NCBI GenBank assembly: GCA_020744425.1
Contig: JAGMUV010000019.1
Location: 1,054,001 to 1,118,000, forward strand
DNA from: Dactylonectria macrodidyma
Lineage: Eukaryota > Ascomycota > Sordariomycetes > Hypocreales > Nectriaceae
DNA: 64,000 nt
Reading direction: 5' to 3'
Under the pieces are notes generated by a model. It worked only from the letters and a program-made list of their open reading frames with translations. It did not search any database and had not been told where the DNA came from. Position 1 is the stretch's first letter, and the number at the start of each line of letters is the position of its first letter. The position numbers and the translations under genes are program-made. This document shows, one piece after another, positions 33,524-43,583 of the stretch.

Positions 33524-34071
33524 CTGTTGCGAATCAGGTGAGCGGTAGTTATCAATGTACCTAAAAGAAGGCACTTACATTCTGATTTCCGTTAACTGAG
33601 TTCGCGAGTAATGAACATGGAAGCACTTACGGTCTAGCATATTTAGATGTTAGAGCTCGTCCATCGTTACCTATGTCAAAGGTTGTCAGGGAAGCAGGTT
33701 TTTCCTTACAAGCTTGAAGCTCAAGAGTCAGCAATGTAATAGCAAGGCAGAAGATAGAGTTTGTATATGTACTTACACCCTTTGACACAAAAGACATGCA
33801 CTGTTAGTTTCCGGAAGAAGTATGAATAGATATACCGATGCCAACACAAATTGCCATCATTATAAACTTACGTACTGATACAAGTTAGAAATTATATCGG
33901 GACACTTCAAGGGGGGTGCATGGGACTCACATCCTGTATCCCGAAAGCTCACCAGGTTATCAGCATACTTTGCATCCAATAGGAGCCCTGGAGGCGCAGA
34001 AACTTACCCTCTGCGCAGTGAACAGAAGATGTTAGTTTGTGCTGCCAATTGGGTACAGAACCAAGACTCAC
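33524..34071 (-). other. Array of seven single-codon (3-nt) exons and eight introns
   Basis: On the minus strand, after CGA at 34074-34072, each intron has a strong donor and an AG acceptor, and the exons between are one codon long. They are AGG 34010-34008, GAT 33933-33931, TAC 33874-33872, GGT 33779-33777, CTT 33712-33710, ACC 33633-33631 and AAT 33581-33579. CTCGACGAC follows at 33523. Introns are 61, 74, 56, 92, 64, 76, 49 and 55 nt, all phase 0. Donors are GTGAGT, GTAAGT, GTGAGT, GTAAGT, GTAAGT, GTAAGG, GTAAGT and GTAAGT. Branch-like CTAAC/CTGAC/TTAAC/CTCAC motifs occur in most. Spliced, the linker reads TER-RDYGLTN-LDDSWKY. Alternatives with one 22-24-nt and one 40-nt exon also keep an open frame but use poorer branch spacing. 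Confidence 0.7.
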
Positions 34072-36285
34072 TCGTTCGGTAGGAGCACCGTGCGCGTTAT
34101 GAACACCCAGTGACTGCCCGTCTGGAAGTTGTTCCAGCCGTGTCTGGCTTGCTTCTCTCTTTGAATCTTCCGTCTGGTTCCAGATGCTCTCTTGAGCTCT
34201 AGGGGGCAAGTCGTCGGTGTCTCCCTCTGGAGGCGGTAGTGGGACACCTGTGAGCCAGTAGCTTTCATCCTCCTCGTCGCCTGATATTACCTCCATACGG
34301 TCTAGAAAGTCTTTCGAACGGGCCCGAGCCCCTCTGGTTGATCGTGGCAGCTTGGGTGCCGGATCAAGTTGTGGTCCTCGCCGCAATGAAGCATCCGCCG
34401 GCCCTGCCTCGGTAACAGTAATTTCCGGGACGTTTGGTATGCTCGGAAGGCTGCTTGGTGAATCAATAGCCGCCGTGCTGCTGTGACTGGGAACGCTGGG
34501 GATTATGTTGTTAGGCATTGCCAACATATCGACCGAAGATCCTAGCCCAGTAGGTAGCTTGACCACAAGCAGTTGATCTTTGATGAGCTCCAGAAGATTA
34601 CCTAAAGCAGTCTGCCCAACCTTGCAGACCGGGTCCCTGGCCATGTGCTCCATCCACTTCACCACAACTCGGTGAACTTTGGCTACCCCGTCACGGTCGA
34701 TTTCGTAAAAAGGTACGTTTTCAACCAGTCTCTCTCTGACGTTCCGGTTGAACTTGTTTAATCCAACTGGACCATACATAAGCCAGATCAGGAACTCTAG
34801 CGCAATGCACCCCATTGCCCAGACATCGTAAAGTCTAGATCGTTTCTTGGCAAGCTTCCCCGAGGGGTCTGACACCATGAGACTTCTGTTGTCGGCTGTT
34901 GATTCCTCGGGTGACTCATACCGTCGAGTTCCATATCCAGTTGTCGTCTGTTTGGTCCGTAGCTCGGTGATGATCGGATGATTCTTTGCAAGGCCCCAAT
35001 CACCTATCTTCAGTGTGCCTATTTTTCCTTCATCGCCACTCTCATCTTTGAACCACAATATGTTTTCAGGCTTCAAATCACCGTGGCGATAGAATCCGTC
35101 AACCTCGGAAGTTCCTGGGTTATGGGCTTTGTCAAGAGCCTGTGCAAGTCCGTGCAGTTGCTCAAATGTAGCCTTGACCAGGCTTCCAGTCAATGTAGGT
35201 CGGGGGAACTTCTTCCACAGATTTCTCAGGTTTCCGCCATTTGCCCATTCGAGCATGAGACAGTGGTCTTCCTCACCTCGACGAAAGGCGGTGATGAACT
35301 TAACAATGTGCTTCTGGTCGAGTGCTTTCATTTTCCAGAGCGCCCCTACCTCCTTCTCCCAGCCACGGATCTTGCTTGTCCGATCTTGTCCCTTCTCAAG
35401 CTCGATATGCTTGACAGCGACGTATTGAGTGTTGGGGATCTCCTGATGTGCATAATGTTAGTCATTCCCGCAGTCAATATGGTGTTACAGTCGTATGTCG
35501 AAGCTCACCAGGTCATGTGCGTCCAGATGACACTTGTGGATGTTGTATTTGATAACTTGGCCAAATGCCCCTGCATCTGCCGAGTCCTTGTGTTTCTTAA
35601 CGAAAGGCAAGATGGCTTGTCGGTGGAGATCATGGTTAATCTTGTTGGCTGAGAAAATTGGGGCACACAATTCCCACTGATGCGTGGCGCAGAAGTGATC
35701 GATAGAGGGTTCGTCCCACAATGGTTCTCCCTCATCTTCATCGTCCTCGCTATCGCTGTCGTTGTCGTCGTCATCGACGTCATCCCTCTCGTTATTGCCA
35801 TGGTCAGGGCAATTGTTGTAACAATCCCCGGAGCAAGAAATGTTTTCAGAGGCAGGTTTGTTATCTTCTCTAGGATCGGATGAGGCGAGGGATAGGCTCT
35901 CCAGATCTGATTCTTCAAGAGGTAGCCTGCTGTCGGAGATGTTGTTGCTTTCGAAAAGGTCCATGACTTGTCGTAGCCGCTCGTCCTTGAAACCAGTCAG
36001 GATAGAAATGGCGAACAGCTTCCTGCCTCGCGCTAGGATGAAATCCACTGTCTTCTTCATTGATTTAGGCATGACTTCAGCCGGCGTTTGTCCCTTATTA
36101 CAGAAAGCCCAGACAATAGAGTCCCTTGTAATGAGATCTTTTAGACTCCCTTCTGGGGAGAACTTGCGTGTTCCTGGGTCGAAGTCACTCTTCACCAGGG
36201 TTTGGCGGATCGATTTGACTAGAGATTGAGGTCTCTGTTCGGCTCTGGTTTTCGCCTTGCGACTTTTGGTGTCGTGGGGAGTCAT
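34072..36285 (-). CDS. Protein kinase module (N-terminal part of kinase-HET gene)
   Basis: Exons 36285-35509 and 35442-34072 (66-nt intron, phase 0) encode 716 residues before the microexon array. The start is the ATG at 36285 (MTPHDTKSRKAK). An N-terminal domain of about 230 residues with an acidic run (DDDDNDSDSEDDEDEGE) comes first. The kinase follows: glycine loop GAFGQVIKY, Lys in VAVKHIEL, catalytic loop RHGDLKPENILW, metal-binding GDWGLAK (DWG instead of DFG) and YESPEE. The loop has HGD rather than HRD. A long Pro/Ser-rich tail leads to GAPTER, immediately followed by a GTGAGT donor. Read through that donor the frame would stop at 33949, giving a kinase-only product. I favour splicing onward into the HET module, giving about 1346 residues in all. 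Confidence 0.85.
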
Positions 36286-36801
36286 AGTGAATTGAGGAAG
36301 ATTTGCTTGGTGGATCAAAATCAAACCAGGCTGGATCGGTTACTTGAAGCGAAATACCCACTACAAGTGACACGTTCAAAGATAGAAGATTTGAAGGCGA
36401 AATGGAGGTCTTGAGAGACAAAATAAGCAGTATGTCGGTATCTCAGATCGAGCGGCATCTACCCGTACTTATGCCACGTCGCATTGGTTGAGCCAAGACT
36501 GGATGGCGTAGAAGGTGGACGAGCAACTGTCCTGGGGCCAGAGCCTGATTCCCACTTCGTAGAGCCGCAGCCTGATTTTTCATCAACCCGCTCCCCGTTG
36601 GTCTCGGTAGTTACCAAGGCGGTAAGATGGGCCACATTAGAAGCAGGCTGGTATGGGTCTTGACGCAAAACCAGTCCCCTTTCGACGCCTCGCGTGTCAG
36701 CTGCTTCACCTTATTATCACCATGACGCGCTGTGGCGGCGCCGCCGGTCTGGAGCTGAGTGCACAAATTTCCAGCCTTGATTGGTAAATTAAATCGCTCA
36801 T
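36286..36801. other. Promoter region of kinase-HET gene
   Basis: Upstream of a minus-strand start. Short open frames exist (36459-36668, 36611-36805) but none has support. Confidence 0.4.
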
Positions 36802-37538
36802 TCATCCTGATCCCGCCTGTTCAGCCGCCCATGGCGCGGGCCGTTCTCTTGAAGCGCCGTAATCGTCGGTAGTTATCTCATTGACATAGGTAGTTGTCTC
36901 CTCCGTCGCAACCATCCCGCGGGATATCAAGCTGACACCATCGCGCACGTCACTCTCCACGCTCGGCGGACCGAAGCAAGTGCTACCGGCAGTCGGCAAT
37001 CTCGTTCTGACAAATTGTAAGTACTGTACATAAGGCAATCTTGAGAGGCTGCCGTGGAGGAGGGCCTACCGCTGAAAGTTTCCGAGATGCCCGAATAATG
37101 TAGGTGTTGTGGATCAACTAGCCAAAGGTGAGATAAAATTAGTCATGGTGAAAGTCCCCGCAAGCAAAGGGAGGGCTGTCGTACATCAACTTCAAAGTCG
37201 CCTGGCTCGAACGTTGAGCTCAATTTCTGCGCCAATTTGATTGGATCAATGTTGTTCACCCCGATATCCTGTTGGACCCTGCCCCCGTTACGGTGAGACA
37301 ATAGAAAACGTCTGCTGATATTCCGCAGGGTAGCATATAAGTCCTGAGTCTTCATTGCGGGAGATTCGTGCGAACAAGCCTTGTGTCCAAGAGTCGAAAG
37401 GGCGGGAGAACACTGGAGCCAGCCGTAAGTGTCTGAGGGCGGAGAGACCATTTGTAGGATGGAGCCACGACCGCTGTAGGCATTCTGGGATTTGGCCCCC
37501 TCATTAGGCATTCTCGATCGTCGAAGGAAATTGGTCAT
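36802..37538 (-). CDS. Possible hypothetical protein, two exons
   Basis: A model with exons 37538-37185 and 37023-36802 (161-nt intron, phase 0) gives 191 residues. The first exon has a helical part (DLYATLRNISRRFLLSHR; DPIKLAQKLSSTFEPGDFEVD) that looks like genuine protein. The intron is long for this genome and the GTACGA donor is weak. No family is recognised. It could also be a remnant. Confidence 0.25.
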
Positions 37539-37884
37539 TCCGGAAAGAGGGCACCAAAACAGCTCCAGATTTAGGTCAGGCGAGCTGGGTGCCTCGGTTC
37601 CCTGTTGGGAAGTGGCGTAAGGTCTGGAGACCGCCTTGTCTCACATCAATCCAATGGGAATCCTCAATGCTACAGCCTGATGAAAGCCAAGAAGCAAAAG
37701 TGGAGGAGTGGTGGTCAGCTTCACCTTCAGCAAAGACGCTAGTAGCTGAGACTGGCGCTTGTTATCGTAGAGCCTGATTTGAAAAAGTACTTGAAAACTA
37801 CAATCCGGCAGGAACTGTAATAATTATGAGTTCAACAAGCCCGACTCCCACTGTTTTTGAACCACTATCGAATAGGAAGCAACC
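37539..37884. other. Intergenic, upstream of second kinase
   Basis: Nothing recognised apart from likely promoter sequence. Confidence 0.4.
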
Positions 37885-40202
37885 ATGCCACAGGATTTTG
37901 TCCCGCTACCACTGCAGGTTGGGCCAACGGACAACAAGCCAGTTGTTCCCTCAAGGCATCGTCAGCCTGACAAGTCTGACACAATGCAGTTGACGCATAA
38001 GGCGGCTTTGGGAACTGGTAACACGCGGCGAGGTTCGATTGGTGTCGAGACTGCGGACAACAACATTGCGCAAAAACACCGCCCGACGCCTCCACAACGT
38101 AATGACACCTCTGGCACCATTCACACAACGATCCAAAACAGGGTACGGAGCTGGGCTGACGCAGGATCACGAGTACAAGTAAGCTCTCCCCTTGGCCAAT
38201 AAATACAAAGTGTATTAACCTGACGAAAATAATAGATCAAGGGCAAACTGAGGCTTAAAGAAATAGGCAACAGAATAAAAGAGCCAGGCCCGGCCACTGA
38301 GTTGAAACAGAAGATAACCGAAGCCTTGGGCAAAGAGCGAAGCCTGCGGAAGCGCCTGTACATGGCTAGTGTCACCAGCCACCACCCACATAGCTATCGC
38401 AGGAGATTTCTACACATGGAAGACCTCCAAAGGGTTTTGGGAGAGGATGTTGTAGAAAGGCAACTGAATAAGTGCCACAGACGCCGAAGGACCACTGGTC
38501 AACTTGCGTGGAATTCCCAAGGCAAAGGCTCAGCTCCCGTTGGTATTGACCAGGATATTAAGTTCAAGGTACAAACAGTCTATGGGAAGATCGCAGGGAA
38601 CAGCGGAGGGAAAGACTCGGGGCTCAAGTCGTATCTGAAGATTCTCACCATTTTGATTTGGATCAAAAGAGGGCCGATGATCATCCCGTTCATGGATGCA
38701 CAGTTATGCGATGATGACCTCCCGCTAAGTATGAAGAATGCAAAAGGTTCCACGCCTTGGAAGCTACATCGAAAAGACGGCCAAGAAGTACCCCTAGACT
38801 GCTTTAAGTGCTGGGGAAAAAGTTCGTTCGCCAGTTCGTTCGCCAAATTCGTCGAAATGCAGTGGGTAGTGCTTGCACCATCTTTTGATCACCAACGGGA
38901 AGAAAAAGAGGGCCCTCAAAACTTGTCGAACGAGCACATCCTTCCTTTCACAGCCTGGGAAAAATCGACAGAAGGTGGGTTTGGCAAAGTGTACAAAGTT
39001 CAGATTCATTCTGGCTATCACACTTTCAACGGCGCTTCGGTAGGTCACACATATTGACAGCCCCAGTCTACTCCATGCAAGAATCTTACACCGTGGAAAT
39101 CACAGGTTCCTCGTGCATCGTGTCCGGAGTTCGCTCTCAAGAAGGTGCGCATACGCAAACCTATCGATCCTAAGTACGAATTCAACGTACTACGGAAATT
39201 AAGAAACGACAGGCACACGCATCTCATTTCGCTTCTGGCAGCATACATTCAGCATGACGCGTATCACCTCATCTTTCCATGGGCCAAAGCTGATCTCCTC
39301 GGATACTGGAAGTTCATTCATCCAAAGCCTTTGGAGAGTGAACGGGGCCAGAATCTCGTCTGGCTAGCAGAGCAATGTCAAGGCCTTGCGGATGGGCTTG
39401 CTTTCATTCACCGCTATGACACTATGTCTTTCGAGTGTCTTCTACATCCTACCTCATTTCCTTTGAAGGATAGAAGCCTAGTGCGGAAAGACGGCGAGAA
39501 CGAGGTTCGTAGGCTGTTTGGTCGACATGGCGATATCAAGCCCGCCAATATCCTTTGGTTTCCTAGCAGTGACCCCTCTGGAAAAGGTATTCTGAAGATA
39601 ACCGACTTTGGCAACGCTGAATTTAGCACGCAACCGGAGGTTGATTCAGGAAAGAGGAGGGACTTTTTTGCTAACTCTCCTACTTATCGCCCACCCGAGA
39701 CTGATCTCCAACCCTATGGCGGTATTGTCAGTGCCTCGTACGATATTTGGACTCTGGGCTGCGTTTACTTGGAGTTCCTCACATGGTGGCTCGGCGGTTG
39801 GATCAGAGTCCATGAGTTTGCCGATCAGCGTCTGGATTCAGATGCAGGCTTATGGGGTGTGCGGATGAGAAATTTTCGAAGTGATAAGTTCTTCTCCATC
39901 ACTGAAGATGAGGCCAGACAACCGGAGGCTCGTGTCAAAACCAAGGTGACAGAGGTCAGTACGCACCAAACCTGTGTGTTCACGGGGCAACATCTAACAA
40001 TTCTCTATTATAACAGTTCATGGAAGAGTTAAATGGAGACCTCAAGTCTAACGATTTCGTCCGCGAGTTTCTGAAATTGATCAGGTCGAACATGCTGATT
40101 GTTGTGTCCGGGTTGGAAGAAGACGGAAGGCCTACCAGGCAGAGTTCGAGGAACATAGCAAATGAGTTGGATGCTATGCAAAAGAAGCACCTGTTAAAAT
40201 AG
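37885..40202 (+). CDS. Fungal protein kinase-like protein with N-terminal helical domain
   Basis: Four exons: 37885-38178, 38236-39039, 39106-39954 and 40017-40202 (710 residues). The N-terminal 350 residues are basic and helical with no domain I can name. The kinase begins with GGFGKVYKV, then Lys in FALKKVRI, catalytic loop RHGDIKPANILW (HGD in place of HRD), ITDFGNAEF and YRPPET. DIWTLGCVYLEFLTWWLGG is the F-helix region. The same kinase subtype (HGD-K-P-x-NILW) occurs in the kinase-HET gene 1.6 kb away on the other strand. The two probably share ancestry and may act in the same self/non-self or stress signalling. All three introns are supported by phase. Confidence 0.8.
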
Positions 40203-40715
40203 CGATCTATAGGTCACTGTTAGAAGAGTAGATGTGCGGGTTTCAAGTTGTCCGATTTGTGGTGTTAAATGCAGGTGGGTGTAGCATCTCAAAGTATATG
40301 CATCACCCATTAGAACTAATTATAGCCTAGCCTTGATATAATATTCTGATTCATGGTACGGTAACTACAATTAAGTAGGAATACTGTCTTTAATTTGATT
40401 CCTATTCCTCGAAAGGATATCCGCATATAAGACTTCAAGAAACCTCCACAAGTCAATTTTTTAGGGCAAGTGGTTCAAAAGGTGAAACAAGAAATCTGAA
40501 GTCGATATCGGCATTCGGGATTCGCTATACCATTCAGGGATCATGCTACACCTCTACTTTTCGGGGTAGTTTTGCTAGCAAGATCCCACTCTCCCTTCGT
40601 CTAAGTACCAACTATTTAAGACACCCTGCCCAACCAGTTACTCTTTATTTGTATTCACATGTGCCTCCACCGTTGCTGGATCTTGGTCGGTGATTTTGAA
40701 TGAGGCCTGACGTCC
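40203..40715. other. Intergenic between convergent genes
   Basis: AT-rich, no gene seen; contains two 3' ends. Confidence 0.5.
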
Positions 40716-42349
40716 CTAGGCCTGGCGTTGCCGTGGTAGGCATAACCATAGCAGCATGCACAAGGCCAGAAACGCCAGAATGATGGGCTGAAGCACTGTG
40801 ACGCCCTTGGCCTGTGCAATAGCACCAACCAGGAATGGCACAATGGAGGCACCAGAGGCACCAACTGCCGCACAGATTCCAATGGCAACCGTTTTCATCG
40901 ATAGAGGTAGAAGCCTCGATATGCAGACGATTACACAAGGGAACAGCGGACCCAAGAAGAAACCTAGATTTATGTTAGTCTCATCTCCTTGCCCAGATTC
41001 GTAACGCGACTAAGAAGGATTCAAGATCTCACCTAGAAAGGAGACGCAGATGGCCGAAGACACGAAGTTTGGGATGAGCCAGAACATCAACTCCAGAGCC
41101 ATGGCAGCGGACAAATAACAGATAACAGCAACCCTCTCAGAGCTGAAGAAACGACCGGTGACGAACCCAAGACATATCCGACCTAAGGTGATGCCTGCCC
41201 AGAGGCCACTGGTTACAATACCAGACGCGAATGCAGAGCCATGTCTGACTTTCATCATGAAAGTCACGAGCCAACCGCCCAAGGCAACCTCAGACCCAAC
41301 GTAAGCCAGAAGATAGAAGCTGCAAAGAATGACCACCTTGTTCTTGAAACACTGAAAGGTCAAATTTTGCTCTTTCGCCCTCGGTTCCTGGCTCGTCTGG
41401 GCATGTCTATCGGATCCATTCAGTGCCGGCATATCTGATAAAACCACAGAATTCTGAGTCGTTTCCTCCTGGAGGCCGTGCTTAATCAAGTAAGCTTCAG
41501 CGTTGTGCTTTCTGAAGGCGTAGGTCGACAATGTTAGATCAACGGAAATAAGGCCCACTAGTACATAATAAAGCATATACCACTTCCAGCCATGTGACAG
41601 AAGAAAGCTTGACACCAACGGAAGTATGGTGGCCCCCAAGCCGTAGAATCCATGCAAGAGTCCAAGAAGCTCATTGGAGTTCTCGAAACCGCTGATGAAT
41701 CCATTCCAGGACGCATTCTTGAGTCCAGCTCCTAGCCCAATGAATGCAAACGCAATAACAAGAACATAGAATGGAGGATGGAAGCATGCTATCATGTAGG
41801 CGATAATTTGTGAAGCGCTGGCCAGTGGTGCCATTCCCCGGCGACCAATTGTCGAGTGAAGCACATGGTTAGACAACGTGCTTATCATGAATCCAATGAC
41901 CGGCGACAGAAACAACAAGGAGACCGCAAGGTAGGACACATCATAGTACTCTTCGAACTAATTATCGGGTGAATGTTAGCATTCTAGATTGTGATTGAGT
42001 TCTAGAATGAGAATGGCCTACATGTGGCAGAAGAATCTAAAGGTGTATTAGTTTTGGGCAGTTAAGATGACAACGTTGTCTTGAAACTCACACCGTAAGA
42101 GCTATCATTCATGCCCAGGAGCAGGAAGGACCAGAATGTGGCGATGATGCTGACAATATTTGACTTAGGCGCATTCCAGATATCCGGCTGTCCAGTCCCC
42201 TCTAACGCTTTCGGAGCTTGCGTCAATTCTTGAGGCGGTGGATAGAGCACTGTTCTGGGAGAGGAGCCCTGGGAAGTTAATGATGGACCTTCCATACTCC
42301 TTTCCTCGACTCTCGCCTGTAGTTTGGTTGTAGGACTGTCGGAATGCAT
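40716..42349 (-). CDS. MFS transporter, sugar (fucose permease)-like
   Basis: Four exons: 42349-42092, 42036-42022 (only 15 nt, coding ILLPH), 41957-41033 and 40963-40716, giving 481 residues. The 15-nt exon restores NDSSYG-ILLPH-FEEYYD, which matches the end of helix 1 and following loop in this MFS group. About twelve hydrophobic segments are present, with a cytosolic loop of about 60 residues in the middle (KHGLQEETTQNS...KEQN). The N-terminus of about 70 residues is hydrophilic. It is likely a plasma-membrane proton symporter for a small carbohydrate or related solute; substrate unknown. The upstream TTG-initiated extension is not used as start. Confidence 0.85.
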
Positions 42350-43583
42350 CTTTCTGGAGACGTCGATGATGAACGATTCGACGGGCTTGAATGTGTCACT
42401 TGCGAGAAAAGAACACTTTGTAGGCGGGGGCAGCAAGACGGCAAGGAGAGTGATTGATTAGTCACCAGGATGATAACGAGAGACATGCAGGGTGGGAATG
42501 TGATAGAAAACTCTTCATGCAGGCGTGGTCATTGGACATGTCTAGGCTATCTAGATGGTGGGACAGAATTGGGGGTCTTGGGTGCCCTCGTAGTATGGAA
42601 GGTCATCAAGACTGGGTCGATTGGTAAGAATCTACATATCAACACAAGTCTCGCACGACACTCATCCGCCAGTATATGTTTACGCCCATCAGTCAGATCC
42701 GAATGACTGAAATTCAGGCGTCCGACAAGGAAATATGAGAGCTTATCTGGTGCATTTATCATCTGGAGAGACCTCGGGAGTATATCCATGAGCCCTGATA
42801 GCGTATCGTGGTGGCGGCAATGCGGAGTGGAATTGGAGAGAAAGGATCGTGGAGGAGTGAGCGGTGGGGCAGATCCGCCTTTCACTTGCGGTAAACCGCC
42901 GACGGACGTGGAGCCACTCTTTTCAAGAACCAGGGTGCCCTCGGGATTGCATATCCAGCGGGTTGAATTACTCTTCTCTGGAGATAAACATAGGCCAATT
43001 CTGCTGGCGTTACTTTGCCTTGCACTTGTTTCAGTGTCCCTTCTGGGAGGGAAAGACAGTAGGAAACAAGAGACCTTCCAACGCCATCGCATCTAGAGAG
43101 CTCAGTCAAGTTAGGCAGGTACATGCTTCATAATCTACGCCACGGATATCGTTGTATCTGAGAAGTGAGATATCGTACTGTCAAACAATAAAACCATTTT
43201 GCTCGCCAACACATTTGATAGTAATTTATTATTTCATATCATAGCCTTGACCCATTCTTAGATCACTACGTACTGCTCCTGCGCCCATCGTGCCTTCAGG
43301 GTCACAAGTCTGAATTTTTTGACCGCTGTAAGGAGATTTAGTATTACAGGGCATTCAGTGATCTTATATCTAGCCTCTGAACTACTTCCGTAAGTAGAGT
43401 AGCATGGCAGGGAGGTTATAGACACTGGCACAGCACGCGGACATGGCGTTTCAATGCCGATGTCAGTCTCCGTAGACTCGCCAAGCCGTCACGTCAAGTC
43501 CTTTGACCCATCTCCTTCACCTTGAGGTTTGCTACATGCGTGGCAGCCTTCCCAGCTGATGTAATATTCTTGTTGGGTCCCTC
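42350..43583. other. Intergenic
   Basis: About 1.2 kb. A 181-codon open frame on the minus strand (43092-42547) has no splice or family support and I regard it as chance. No other gene seen. Confidence 0.5.

Noticed and set aside
33158..33574. Separate HET gene starting at 33574
   Set aside because: The start there is a GTG lying within a donor-like GTAAGTGCC; the frame is entered by splicing, and no ATG precedes the domain.
33631..33800. Alternative linker with a 22-24-nt exon (33800-33777), a 10-nt exon (33719-33710) and a 40-nt exon (33670-33631)
   Set aside because: It keeps an open frame but needs a 39-nt intron, or a weak GTGTAA donor, and a branch A almost touching the acceptor. The all-3-nt reading gives better signals throughout. 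Kept as the main competing model.
42547..43092. 181-codon open frame on the minus strand
   Set aside because: No recognisable domain, no start context, biased composition; likely chance in a GC-rich intergenic region.
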